A stretch of DNA of 43,424 nucleotides, taken from assembly GCF_014645795.1 (NCBI RefSeq), contig NZ_BMMK01000042.1:1-43424 (forward strand). The letters are read 5' to 3'. The notes below the pieces were generated by a model that saw only the letters and a list, made by a program, of their open reading frames with translations, did no database searches and was not told the DNA's origin. A program made the position numbers and the translations under genes. Numbering within the stretch: the stretch's first letter is position 1; every line of letters begins with the position of its first letter. This DNA comes from Longimycelium tulufanense. Lineage in GTDB: Bacteria > Actinomycetota > Actinomycetes > Mycobacteriales > Pseudonocardiaceae. This document shows, in pieces, positions 1-7,917 of the stretch.

Positions 1-61
1 ACCAAGACCAGAAGACACAACTTTCAGACAAGGAAAACTGAGCCAAAAACTTGACGCGGGA

Positions 62-237
62 CAGCCGAGGAGTCGGTAGACGGTGGCGACGCTGGGGTTG
101 CGGCCGCGGTTCTTGCCGGTGCGGATCACCAGGCGGGTGGCGATCTCCGGGACGGGCACGCCCTCGCGGTGGGGGCGGATGGCGGTGTGTTTCATGTCCT
201 GGTCGGTGGCGGTGGGGCGGCCGCCGTGGCGGCCGCG
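62..237 (-). pseudogene. Serine recombinase (resolvase) C-terminal HTH remnant
   Basis: Read on the minus strand, this stretch gives GRPTATDQDMKHTAI, then REGVPVPEIATRLVIR and NPSVATVYRLL. That is the usual end of a resolvase/invertase: a GRP linker, then an HTH with the E-I-A-x-R-L helix and a T-V-Y-R-L-L recognition helix. A TAA stop lies just upstream in the same frame at 238-240. The catalytic N-terminal domain is missing, so this is a fragment. The stretch between the two HTH helices is longer than usual (an inserted TGKNRGRN). It sits a few dozen bases before the amidase and probably belongs to the same decayed transposon as the pieces at 1883-2104. Confidence 0.55.
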
Positions 238-314
238 TTATGAGTTGAGACATCTGTCCCGTTGTGCGAATCGGCATTTTATGACCTGTTCCAGAGGCCA
301 ATAGGGTCGGATTC

Positions 315-1766
315 ATGGAGTGGAGTTTTCAGACGGCCGAAGAGCTCGCGGCTGCCTTGCGTGCCGGTGAAGTGACCTCGGTGGAGCTGACCGACGAGGC
401 GATTGCCCGTATCGAGCGCGACGACAAGGTGATCAACGCGATCTGTGTGCCGGACTTCGACCGTGCGCGGGCCGCCGCGCGCGGCGCAGACCAGGCACGC
501 GCCCGCGGCGAGGACCGGCCGCTGCTCGGTATTCCGGTGACGGTCAAAGAGTCCTACAACATCGCCGGGCTGCCCACGAACTGGGGCATGCCGCAACACC
601 GGGACTATGTGCCGGCCGAGGACGCGGTACAGGTGTCGCGGCTCAAGGCCGCGGGCGCGGTGGTGCTGGGTAAGACCAATGTGCCGTTGGGGCTGCAAGA
701 TATCCAGAGCTTCAACGAGATCTACGGCACCACCAACAATCCGTGGGATCACGATCGCACGCCGGGCGGATCCTCCGGCGGATCAGCGGCGGCCCTGGCG
801 TCCGGATTCTGCGCGCTGTCCATCGGCTCCGACCTCGCCGGTTCGCTGCGCACCCCCGCGCATTTCTGCGGCATCTATGCGCACAAGCCGACACTCGGAC
901 TGGCGGCAACCCGCGGCATGGTCGCGCCGCCGGCACCGCCATTGCCGGTCGACCTCGACCTCGCCGTCGTCGGTCCGATGGCGCGCACTGCCCGCGACCT
1001 CACGCTCCTGCTCGACGTCATGGCCGGACCGGACCCACTGACGCTCGGCAAGGCGCACGACTTGACGCTGCCGCCCGCGCGCCACGAGCGGCTCGGCGAC
1101 TTCCGGGTCTTGGTCGTCGACGAGCATCCGCTCATTCCGACCGGGTCCGCTGTGCGGGCGGGCGTGAACCGGGTGGCCGACGCGCTCGCCGACGGCGGCG
1201 CCCGCGTCCAACGGCACAGTCGGCTGCTGCCCGACCTGGCCGAGGCCGCGACGCTCTACACGCAGTTGCTGTTCTCGGGCTCCGTCGCGCGTTTCCCCGT
1301 CGAAGCGCACGGGCAGCTGCGAACCCGCGCCGCCGGACTGAGCGCGGACGACCAGAGCCTCGACGCGGCGCGGCTGCGCGCCATGGTGTTCAGCCACCGC
1401 GACTGGATCGAGGCGAACAACCATCGCGAGCTCCACCGCCACGGCTGGCGGCAGCTCTTCGCCGAGTTCGACGCCGTGGTGTGCCCGATCACGCCCACTC
1501 CCGCGTTCCCGCACGACCACAACCCCGATCCGATGCGGCGTCGGCTCGACATCGACGGCGTCGAGCACCCGTACTTCGACCAACTCGTCTGGGCCGGTCT
1601 GGCCACCATGCCCGGCCTGCCCGCCACCGCCATACCAGCGGGCCGGTCCCCCGAGGGCCTGCCGGTGGGAGCGCAGCTCATCGGCCCGATGTTCGAGGAC
1701 CGCACCCCACTGCGGCTGGCCGAACTGCTCGAGCAGAAGATCGGCGGCTTCCAGGCGCCGGAGTAG
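315..1766 (+). CDS. Amidase signature (AS) family hydrolase
   Basis: A 483-residue cytoplasmic hydrolase of the amidase signature family, which cleaves C-N bonds in amides. The Ser-cisSer-Lys triad is visible: Lys78 in VTVKES, the cis-Ser within GGSSGG (about 153-154), and the nucleophile Ser177 at the end of GSDLAGS. The length is normal and no signal peptide is seen. The substrate cannot be told from sequence; plain amidases and 6-aminohexanoate-dimer or indoleacetamide-type hydrolases all share this core. The start is ATG with only a weak purine-rich upstream stretch. The gene stands alone, flanked by recombinase and transposase fragments, which suggests it travelled with a mobile element. 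It appears intact. Confidence 0.9.
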   Translation: MEWSFQTAEELAAALRAGEVTSVELTDEAIARIERDDKVINAICVPDFDRARAAARGADQARARGEDRPLLGIPVTVKESYNIAGLPTNWGMPQHRDYVPAEDAVQVSRLKAAGAVVLGKTNVPLGLQDIQSFNEIYGTTNNPWDHDRTPGGSSGGSAAALASGFCALSIGSDLAGSLRTPAHFCGIYAHKPTLGLAATRGMVAPPAPPLPVDLDLAVVGPMARTARDLTLLLDVMAGPDPLTLGKAHDLTLPPARHERLGDFRVLVVDEHPLIPTGSAVRAGVNRVADALADGGARVQRHSRLLPDLAEAATLYTQLLFSGSVARFPVEAHGQLRTRAAGLSADDQSLDAARLRAMVFSHRDWIEANNHRELHRHGWRQLFAEFDAVVCPITPTPAFPHDHNPDPMRRRLDIDGVEHPYFDQLVWAGLATMPGLPATAIPAGRSPEGLPVGAQLIGPMFEDRTPLRLAELLEQKIGGFQAPE

Positions 1767-1882
1767 GGCGCATTACCGGGTGTCCGTCGAGGACGAGGCG
1801 CGGATGGCGAGCGAGGGCTGGGGCCTGGTCCTGACGCTCGCGGCCTGGCACGCGGGACCGGCCATGCCGGCTGTCCAGTCGC

Positions 1883-2011
1883 CTACCGGCGGCCGATGCC
1901 GGCCAACTGGCGACGCCGGGCCTCCGGGATCACCGACACATCCAGGCCGTCCACGCCCATGCCGCGCAGGAACCGGACCTTGTCCAGCTCGCCCTTGATC
2001 CCCGACGGGGA
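1883..2011 (-). pseudogene. Tn3-family transposase fragment (DUF4158-like)
   Basis: The minus strand is open between two TAG stops and reads FLRGMGVDGLDVSVIPEARR followed by RQLAGIGRR and a stop. The pattern of a variable helix, G-x-D/V-L-D-V-S-x-I-P-x-R-R and a short helix resembles the region of Tn3-type transposases just after the N-terminal DUF4158 part. Only about 40 residues remain. The family call comes from memory of the motif and is tentative. It supports the view that the amidase lies inside a decayed transposon. Confidence 0.35.
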
Positions 2012-2026
2012 CTAGGAGACCGCTGA

Positions 2027-2104
2027 TTTCCGTGGGAAGCCGCCCGCACCCTCAAGATCGGACGATCCACCGCCTACGTCGCACTCCACCACGCCCCATC
2101 GTGA
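2027..2104 (+). pseudogene. HTH tail remnant of a second recombinase
   Basis: The plus strand reads WEAARTLKIGRSTAYVALHH and ends at a TGA. This is the typical last HTH of a resolvase or small transposase (E-A-A-R-x-L-x-I-G-R-S-T-A-Y-x-A-L). A TGA stop just upstream in frame leaves only about 25 codons, so it is a remnant. Confidence 0.4.
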
Positions 2105-2362
2105 GCCTCACCGGTCGACATCCCAGCCGCGGCCTGACCCCGTTCCCACACCTGTACCCGATCTCCGGGAGGGGACCTCATCAACAGGGGTGTGGGTCGG
2201 GGTGCGGGCTGCCGTACTCGGAACTTGTTGTACCCAATAATTTCAGTGTCGACAAAAATAATCACCAACCACCACCCTAACAACAAGTCGGTTGCGGTCA
2301 CGGTTGACCGTGCGCCAAGGGGAAAATCAGTCATCACGCCAATCGAAGCCAAGCAGCTCAAC

Positions 2363-2388
2363 CCGCGCCTAGATGACTTATGCGGAGG
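2363..2388 (+). repeat. Left end of IS982-type element: target duplication plus IRL
   Basis: Positions 2363-2368 (CCGCGC) match 3295-3300 exactly and are the likely target-site duplication. Positions 2369-2388 (CTAGATGACTTATGCGGAGG) are the left inverted repeat and match the reverse complement of 3275-3294 without mismatch. Confidence 0.85.
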
Positions 2389-3294
2389 TTGGGTCAGTGG
2401 TCGTAGGCGGTGAGTGAGCGGTGGACCGGGGCGCTGGTGTGGTCGTTGTGCCAGACCGCGGCGGTCAACGCGAGGATGCGTTGCAGCACCCGCACGATCA
2501 CGCCGGTGGGGGTGTGGCCGCCGTGTCGTTCCAGATCAAGGTGGCCCTTGAGGGTCTGGTTGATGGATTCGATGGTCTGGCGGAGCGGCGTGAACAGTCG
2601 GGTGCCGGGCCGGGCGGGCTCGCCCTTGCGGGCCGGGCGCAGCAGGATGATCCCGGCCCCGGCCAGTTGCTGCTCGAAGTCCTTACCGTAGTAGTGCTTG
2701 TCCGCAATCAGGATCTGGCCGCGCCGGGCACCGGCCAGGTCGGGGTCGGCGTGCAGCATGGCGAGCAGGGTCTGGCGTTCGTCGGCTTTGGCGCCGGTGA
2801 GGGCGAAGGCCACCGGCAGCCCACCCAGGGTGCAGACCAGGTGCAGCCGCAGGCCGGGAGAAGAAGCGGGAATGGGAGGCGCAGTAGCCGTACTCGGCCC
2901 AGCCGGCCAGGTCCGAGCGCGTCACGGTGGGGCGGGAGCGGCCGCACTCCACCGGGGTGGAGTCGACCACCCACACGTCGTCGGTCCACAACGTGGTGTC
3001 GATGGCCAACACCCGGATCATCGTCGTGATGAGCGTGGGCGTGGCGGATCCAGCGGGCCTCGGAGGTGAAACCGAGCAGTGCCTGCATCACTGCCAGGGT
3101 GACCAGTTCGGCATCGGTCAGCCGAGGCTGCAGACCGATCGCCGGGCGCCACGGCGCCCATTCGGGGTGCTGGCGCAGCAGGTCATCGGTCCTGACGTAC
3201 AGTGCGGTGGCGAGGGTGTCCAGGTCGTCGTCACACAATGATCATGGACACCCTCGCTTCATGCCCCCGGCACCCCTCCGCATAAGTCATCTAG
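2369..3294 (-). mobile_element. IS982-family insertion sequence, inactive
   Basis: A 926-bp element bounded by perfect 20-bp inverted repeats and a 6-bp direct repeat. It carries one minus-strand transposase gene that is now broken. Size, single gene and transposase sequence fit the IS982 family. The intact ends beside a damaged gene mean it could still be moved in trans but cannot move itself. It landed beside an IS110 remnant, so this spot has received several insertions. Confidence 0.85.
2394..3238 (-). pseudogene. IS982-family transposase, disrupted
   Basis: Three reading frames must be joined to follow the protein. The first (from 3238) gives LTDAELVTLAVMQALLGFTS and runs to about 3028. 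The second gives VLAIDTTLWTDDVWVVDSTP and SDLAGWAEYGYCASHSRFF. The third gives FALTGAKADERQTLLAML, LIADKHYYGKDF-like sequence and the end LTALTAAVWHNDHT-type tail. Compared with full members, about 25 residues between the N-terminal helix region and VLAIDTT are missing (a deletion near 3025), and one frameshift lies near 2865 after SHSRFF. DDE-type residues are still recognisable in VDSTP and the DKHYYG segment. It cannot produce a full protein. Confidence 0.85.
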
Positions 3295-3300
3295 CCGCGC
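3275..3300 (+). repeat. Right end of IS982-type element: IRR plus target duplication
   Basis: Positions 3275-3294 are the right inverted repeat, the exact complement of 2369-2388. Positions 3295-3300 (CCGCGC) repeat the 6 bases at 2363-2368. Confidence 0.85.
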
Positions 3301-3349
3301 TGGGCGGCGTTGGCCTGCAGTCGTGGTCCAGGATCGCCCGAGGCAGCAG

Positions 3350-3750
3350 AAGGGGCAGGGAGAGCGGTAGCCTACCTGCCCGGGCTGGCGATGAGACGCA
3401 TCGCCGACCTCTACCCCGGCACCGCCAAGGCCGACGCCCGCGACGCCTACGTCATCGCCGATGCGGCCGGCACCCTGCCCCACGCGCCGGGTCGACGTCG
3501 GCGACGAGGCCCTGGCCGAGCTCGAGGTCCTGGTCGGCTTCGACGACGACCTCGCGGCCGAGACCACCCGCCTGACCAACCGCATCCGCGGGCTGCTCAC
3601 CGGCATCCACCCCGCCCTGGATGAACACATCCTGGGACCCAAGATCACCCACCCCGCGGTGCTGGAGCTCCTCGCCCGCTGCGGCGGCCCCGCCGGCCTG
3701 CGCAAAGCCGGCCGCCGCAAACTGCGCTCGATTACGACCCGGGCAAGGAT
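3350..3750 (+). pseudogene. IS110-family transposase fragment, frameshifted
   Basis: The first frame reads VAYLPGLAMRRIADLYPGTA followed by KADARDAYVIADAA, the conserved IS110 DEDD-domain core (D-A-R-D-A). Near 3485 the frame shifts and continues as RVDVGDEALAELEVLVGFDD, TRLTNRIRGLLTGIHPAL and GGPAGLRKAGRRKL. The N-terminal part and the whole C-terminal transposase_20 domain are missing. It is therefore a truncated relic of about 130 codons. Its left end lies only about 50 bases from the IS982 element. Confidence 0.8.
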
Positions 3751-3867
3751 GTCCGCGATTACCAGCGTGGTTATACCCAACTGCTCATCGTGGGGAACTC
3801 GGCGGTGCTGGACTCCCGGCTGAACCGCCGTCGGAAGGAGATGCGACACGCCCAAGTCGCAGTATGA
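3730..3867 (+). other. Orphan 45-codon C-terminal coding remnant, family unknown
   Basis: Directly after the IS110 homology breaks off, a different plus frame reads DYDPGKDVRDYQRGYTQLLI, then VGNSAVLDSRLNRRRKEMRH and a TGA. The composition looks like real protein: ordered polar and hydrophobic residues and no arginine/proline shadow bias. It may be the tail of a gene cut by the IS110 insertion. I do not recognise the family. The upstream part is not in this window. Confidence 0.35.
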
Positions 3868-5319
3868 TCATTGTTACATCTGCGGTGGTGTGATTTCTCG
3901 GTCTGTGGGAGCGGTAGGCGTGCGGCATCGCTGCCGAGGAAGCGGCCGTTCAGCGCCGTTTTCCGGCTGCTATAGACCAGTGGGGCCGGGCGCCGTGGGC
4001 CACATTTCCGTGCCTGCGCTGCGTCGGCAACAGCTTTTCCGGTCTTGTGGTCTGGAGTCGACTTCTCGCACAAGTCCGTGTTCACTGGAGCAGATCGGCG
4101 GCATGGCGATCACCGCAGTCCGGTGGAGCTGGTGCGACGGCACATTTCGCGAGACCGGCGAGCGAACTCCCATTCCGTCCGAGCAGCGATGCCGTGACCA
4201 CCGAGTGCTACCGGAACGGTTGGCTGTCACGTTGGGCTGTTGCGGCCCGACGCCTTCGGCGAGCCTGGGCTTCGCGGCGAACTGTAGTCGGCACGAATTC
4301 CGGCCCGATATGGGCGCTGCGTGTGTTCTGGCCGCGGCGCAGCCCATCATGGGTGGCGTCACGGCGGGACAGGTGGGCACCGCACTCGTCGGCACAGACA
4401 CAGACAGAACAGAAGGGCCGTGCGTGTTTGTCGCGACCCCGACACAGTCAATGGGAGTGGTGCGCCGTGGGGGAGGGGCGGCACGTGACGGCCTTCGGCA
4501 ATGTCGATCATCGCGAGTGCCTCGAGGCGGCTTGGGCGAGTGTCGGCATTTCGGTGGCGCGGGCACGTAGGGAATGCAAATATCATTGGGAACGCCCCGA
4601 GTTCGGTGTCCGGGTTCGCGAGGCGCGGCACCGTAGCGCCGACAGCCCTGGCGCGACGACGGCCGGTTCAGCGTCTCGCACGGGAGTTTCCCCAATGGCC
4701 GCCCCGTGACAATGGGTGACGTCCGGCCTACCGAACTCTGCCGAGAGAAGGTCAGCAGATCCGTCAGGTCAGCGTGTGTCCGCGGAGGAAGAGGCGTCGT
4801 TGTCTCCCCGTTCCCGGGGCGCCGGTTGAGGCGTGTGCCGGGTGGTGCTGCGGGGAAGGCGGCGGTGACAACCGGGGCTCGAAGAACATGTCTCGAACCG
4901 TTCTGGCGCCAGCGGCGGGAGGGGGGCTGGCTCCCTGCCGGGTCCGCACCCCGGTAGGGGCTCGGTCGTGTCGTCGCATACACGTTTCGAATCGAGCAAA
5001 TGTTTCTTGAACCGGTGACGATGGGGCGGGGACGTGTTTCTCCGGTCGGAGAGTCGTTCTTCCGTGGCCGTCGTGCGGGGAGCCCAGCAGAGCCCGTCGA
5101 CGGGCGGTGGAGCGTGGCTCTCGCCCACCCCTAAATCATCCACAACAGACTGTCCATAATAGACTTTCTGGGACATCGCTGGGACATCGGAGGTTGGGTC
5201 CGGTCGGGTCGGGACGGGCTCTGACCAGGGGTAACGAGAAGATCGGGTGATCTCGCCGGTACGCCCCTGGGTGGGGGTGGTGGACGGGTATCTCGCCCCG
5301 CCCACCACGCCCGGTGTTC
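3868..5319. other. About 1.45 kb with no convincing gene
   Basis: No open frame here shows the third-position GC bias, a good RBS and a recognisable domain together. The longest open frames (3970-4983 minus, 4047-4709 plus) have low-complexity Arg/Pro/Ser compositions typical of antisense or noncoding GC-rich DNA. The base composition is visibly more mixed than in the genes on either side. It is probably decayed DNA continuous with the mobile-element region. The last 100 bases before 5320 contain G/C-rich tracts that may help end kamA transcription, but no clean terminator was found. Confidence 0.5.
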
Positions 5320-6756
5320 TCAGTCCTGGCCGTGGTGGCGCCACCAGTCCTGGCCGGTCTCGGGCAGGGTCTGGATCGGGTCGTAGTAGGGGTAGTGGCG
5401 GGTCAGGGCTTCGGGGTCGTCCAGTTCGATGTGGGTGCGGTAGTTCTTGGTCCAGTAGGAGATGCCGCGTTCGCGGTCGTATTCGGCGACCTGGTGCACC
5501 CAGCGCTTGCCGACGTAGGGCACGTCGCAGATGATCCGCGGGGTGGCGTAGCCGGGCAGGTAGCCCATGATGGCGTGCTGCAGGATCTGGGCTTCCCACA
5601 CCGCGGTCCGCCAGTGCTCCGCGTTGGGGATCATGTCGCACATGTAGAAGTAGTAGGGGAGGATGTTGGCCTCGCCCTGCAGTGCGAAGCACAGGTCCAG
5701 TAGGTCGTCGGGCGTGGCGTTGACACCTCTGAGCAGCACGCCCTGGTTGCGCACGTCGCGGACGCCCACCTCCAGCGCCGTGCGGGTGGCCTCGGCGACC
5801 AGCGGTGTCACCGAGTTGACGTGGTTGACGTGGGTGTGGATCGCCAGGTTGACCCCCCGCCGGAGCGCGGTCCGCGCGACCCGTTCGAGACCTTCCACCA
5901 CGCGTGGCTGCAGCCAGTGCTGGGGGAGACCGGCCAGTGCCTTGGTGGCCAGGCGGATGTCGCGGATGGTGTCGACGTCCAGCAGCCGCATCAGGAACGC
6001 CTCGAGCTGGTGCCAGGGCACGTTGGCCACGTCCCCGCCGGAGACGACCACGTCGCGCACCCCGGGGGTGCGCTTGAGGTAGTCCAGGATCTGTTCCTGC
6101 CGGTCGACCGGCTTGAGTCCCAGCTTGTGCTTGTCGACCTGGCTGGTGGAGTTGCCCACCAGGTCCATGCGGGTGCAGTGTCCGCAGTACTGCGGGCAGG
6201 TCGACAGCAGCTCGGCCAGGACCTTGGTGGGGTAGCGGTGGGTCAGACCCTCCACCACCCACATCTCCGCTTCGTGCAAGGAATCGCGGGTGGCGTAGGG
6301 GTGGCTGGGCCAGTCGGTGGCGCGGTCGGAGCGCACCGGCAGCATGTAGCGGCGGATCGGGTCGGCGTAGAAGGCGGCGGTGAAGGCCCGTGGGTCACCG
6401 GTGTCGACGTCGGTGCCGCAGGCCATCGTGTTGAGCATCTGCGGCGGCAGCAGCATCGACATGGTGGCCATCTGCTCCTGGTCGGCCACCAGGTCCGCAT
6501 AGAAGTCCTCGGTGAGCAGTTCGCCCATCACGTTACGAAGCTGTCGGACGTTCTTGACGCAGTGGACCCGCTGCCACTGCGCGTCCCGCCACTGGGCCAC
6601 GGTGACGTCACGCCAGCCGGGGAACCGTCGCCAGTCGGGCTCGACAAGCTCCCGTCGGGCGTATTCGTATGGCTGGTGTCCGGTGCGCGCGATCGCCTCG
6701 GAGACCGTGGTGCGGGTGTACTCCGGGGTGGTCGGTGCTTCGTGAACGACAGTCAT
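5320..6756 (-). CDS. kamA: Lysine 2,3-aminomutase (KamA, radical SAM)
   Basis: A 478-residue radical-SAM/PLP enzyme that moves the alpha-amino group of L-lysine to give L-beta-lysine, the first step of lysine fermentation. The [4Fe-4S] motif CxxxCxxC is at Cys187, Cys191 and Cys194 (CPQYCGHC). The C-terminal part has LLRGVN, a CDM-x4-EHWRT segment (Asp374) and DVPYVGK (Asp411, Lys417). The two Asp match the lysine-binding aspartates of clostridial KamA, and Lys417 is the likely PLP lysine. The usual PGGGGK loop is replaced by PYVGK, one residue shorter from Asp to Lys. The N-terminus is about 60 residues longer than in the clostridial enzyme. The start ATG has GGAG 8 bases upstream. It is divergent from kdd, 78 bp away, and the neighbouring kamD, kamE, kdd and kal support the function. 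Confidence 0.88.
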   Translation of the reverse strand: MTVVHEAPTTPEYTRTTVSEAIARTGHQPYEYARRELVEPDWRRFPGWRDVTVAQWRDAQWQRVHCVKNVRQLRNVMGELLTEDFYADLVADQEQMATMSMLLPPQMLNTMACGTDVDTGDPRAFTAAFYADPIRRYMLPVRSDRATDWPSHPYATRDSLHEAEMWVVEGLTHRYPTKVLAELLSTCPQYCGHCTRMDLVGNSTSQVDKHKLGLKPVDRQEQILDYLKRTPGVRDVVVSGGDVANVPWHQLEAFLMRLLDVDTIRDIRLATKALAGLPQHWLQPRVVEGLERVARTALRRGVNLAIHTHVNHVNSVTPLVAEATRTALEVGVRDVRNQGVLLRGVNATPDDLLDLCFALQGEANILPYYFYMCDMIPNAEHWRTAVWEAQILQHAIMGYLPGYATPRIICDVPYVGKRWVHQVAEYDRERGISYWTKNYRTHIELDDPEALTRHYPYYDPIQTLPETGQDWWRHHGQD

Positions 6757-6834
6757 ATCTGCTCCTAGCCCTCAAGGTGGCGTAAAGATATGCTGCCACT
6801 AACCCGCTTTGACGTAAATATTTCGGAGGCTGGC
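6757..6834. promoter_or_regulatory. Divergent kamA/kdd control region
   Basis: This 78-bp gap separates kamA (minus) from kdd (plus) and must hold both promoters. It is richer in A/T than its surroundings (GTAAAGATATG, GACGTAAATATTT). A 7-bp inverted repeat, CATATCT at 6754-6760 and AGATATG at 6786-6792, spans the kamA start and RBS and could be an operator. A TAAATAT box at 6814-6820 could serve as a -10 for an upstream kdd start, but no good -35 pairs with it. Confidence 0.4.
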
Positions 6835-7917
6835 GTGACGGACTCGGTCCTGACGCACAACGCACGGGTCGCGGGCGCTCCCTCTCCCTACGGCCTGCAC
6901 CGGGTGCTGGAACCGACCGGGGTGTTGCCGCAGCAGGCCTGGCGGCTGGACCCCGACCCCCGCCCCTGGCCGGACGAGGTCATCGTCGACGTCGAGCGGC
7001 TCAACCTCGACGCGGCCTCCTACCGGCAGCTGCGGGAGGCCCACATCACCGGGGCCGCCATCCGGCACGCGGTGCTGCAGATCGTCGACGAGCGCGGCAA
7101 GATGCAGAACCCCGAGACCGGCTCGGGCGGCATGCTGCTGGGCACCGTGCGCGAGGTCGGCCCGCACTCCCCCCTGGGCCTGCAGGTGGGCGACCGCATC
7201 GCCACCCTGGTCTCGCTCACCCTGACCCCGCTGCGCATCACCGACGGCTTGGCCCGCTGGGACGGCACCTCCGAGCAGGTGCCCTGCGCGGGCACCGCGG
7301 TGCTGTTCGGCCGCTCGATCGCCGCGGTCCTGCCCACCGACCTGGCCGACGAGCTGGCGCTGTCGGTGTTCGACGTCTGCGGCGCCCCCGCCCTCACCGA
7401 CCGGGTGGTCCGCCGCAAGACCGCCGAACGCGGCACCGCCCCCGCCGTGTGCGTGCTGGGCGGGGGCGGCAAGTCCGGCTCACTGTCGCTGGCCGCGGCC
7501 CGCCGCGCCGGCGCCCGCCACCTGCTGGCCGTGGTACCGACCGAGGATGAGGCCGCGCTGGTGCGCAAAGCCGGGCTGGCCGACCAGGTCGTCGTCGCCG
7601 ACGCCCGCAGCCCAGTCGCCGTGCTGGAGGCCGTCGGCGACCAGGTCGACGTCACGGTCGTGTGCGTCGACGTGGCCGGCTGCGAGCACGGCGCGATCCT
7701 GGCCACCGCCGACGGTGGCACCGTCGTCTTCTTCTCGATGTCCACCTCCTTCCCGGCCGCCGCACTGGGCGCCGAAGGCCTGGCCGCCGACGTCGAGCTG
7801 CTCATCGGCAACGGCTACACCCCCGGGCACGCGGCGTTCGCCCTGGAGCTGGTGCGCACCGAGCCGGGGGTGCGCACGGTGTTCGCCGCCCGCGAACGGC
7901 AGACTCCGCAGGCGTGA
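6835..7917 (+). CDS. kdd: L-erythro-3,5-diaminohexanoate dehydrogenase (Kdd)
   Basis: A 360-residue NAD(P)-dependent dehydrogenase that oxidatively deaminates 3,5-diaminohexanoate to 5-amino-3-oxohexanoate, the third step of lysine fermentation. The N-terminal half is the substrate domain. The Rossmann domain opens with VLGGGGKSGSLSLA (about 207-220), the Kdd version of the dinucleotide loop. Later parts give VTVVCVDVAGCEHG and VFFSMSTSFPAA, as in clostridial Kdd. GTG 6835 is chosen because GGAGG lies 6 bases upstream; an in-frame ATG at 6790 has no RBS. The stop overlaps the start of the amidohydrolase (GTGA), so the two are translationally coupled. Confidence 0.88.
   Translation: MTDSVLTHNARVAGAPSPYGLHRVLEPTGVLPQQAWRLDPDPRPWPDEVIVDVERLNLDAASYRQLREAHITGAAIRHAVLQIVDERGKMQNPETGSGGMLLGTVREVGPHSPLGLQVGDRIATLVSLTLTPLRITDGLARWDGTSEQVPCAGTAVLFGRSIAAVLPTDLADELALSVFDVCGAPALTDRVVRRKTAERGTAPAVCVLGGGGKSGSLSLAAARRAGARHLLAVVPTEDEAALVRKAGLADQVVVADARSPVAVLEAVGDQVDVTVVCVDVAGCEHGAILATADGGTVVFFSMSTSFPAAALGAEGLAADVELLIGNGYTPGHAAFALELVRTEPGVRTVFAARERQTPQA

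Noticed and set aside
3970-4983. Minus-strand frame of 337 codons in the gene desert
   Set aside because: The composition is Arg/Pro/Thr/Ser low complexity, there is no RBS and no domain, and a competing plus-strand frame has equal support.
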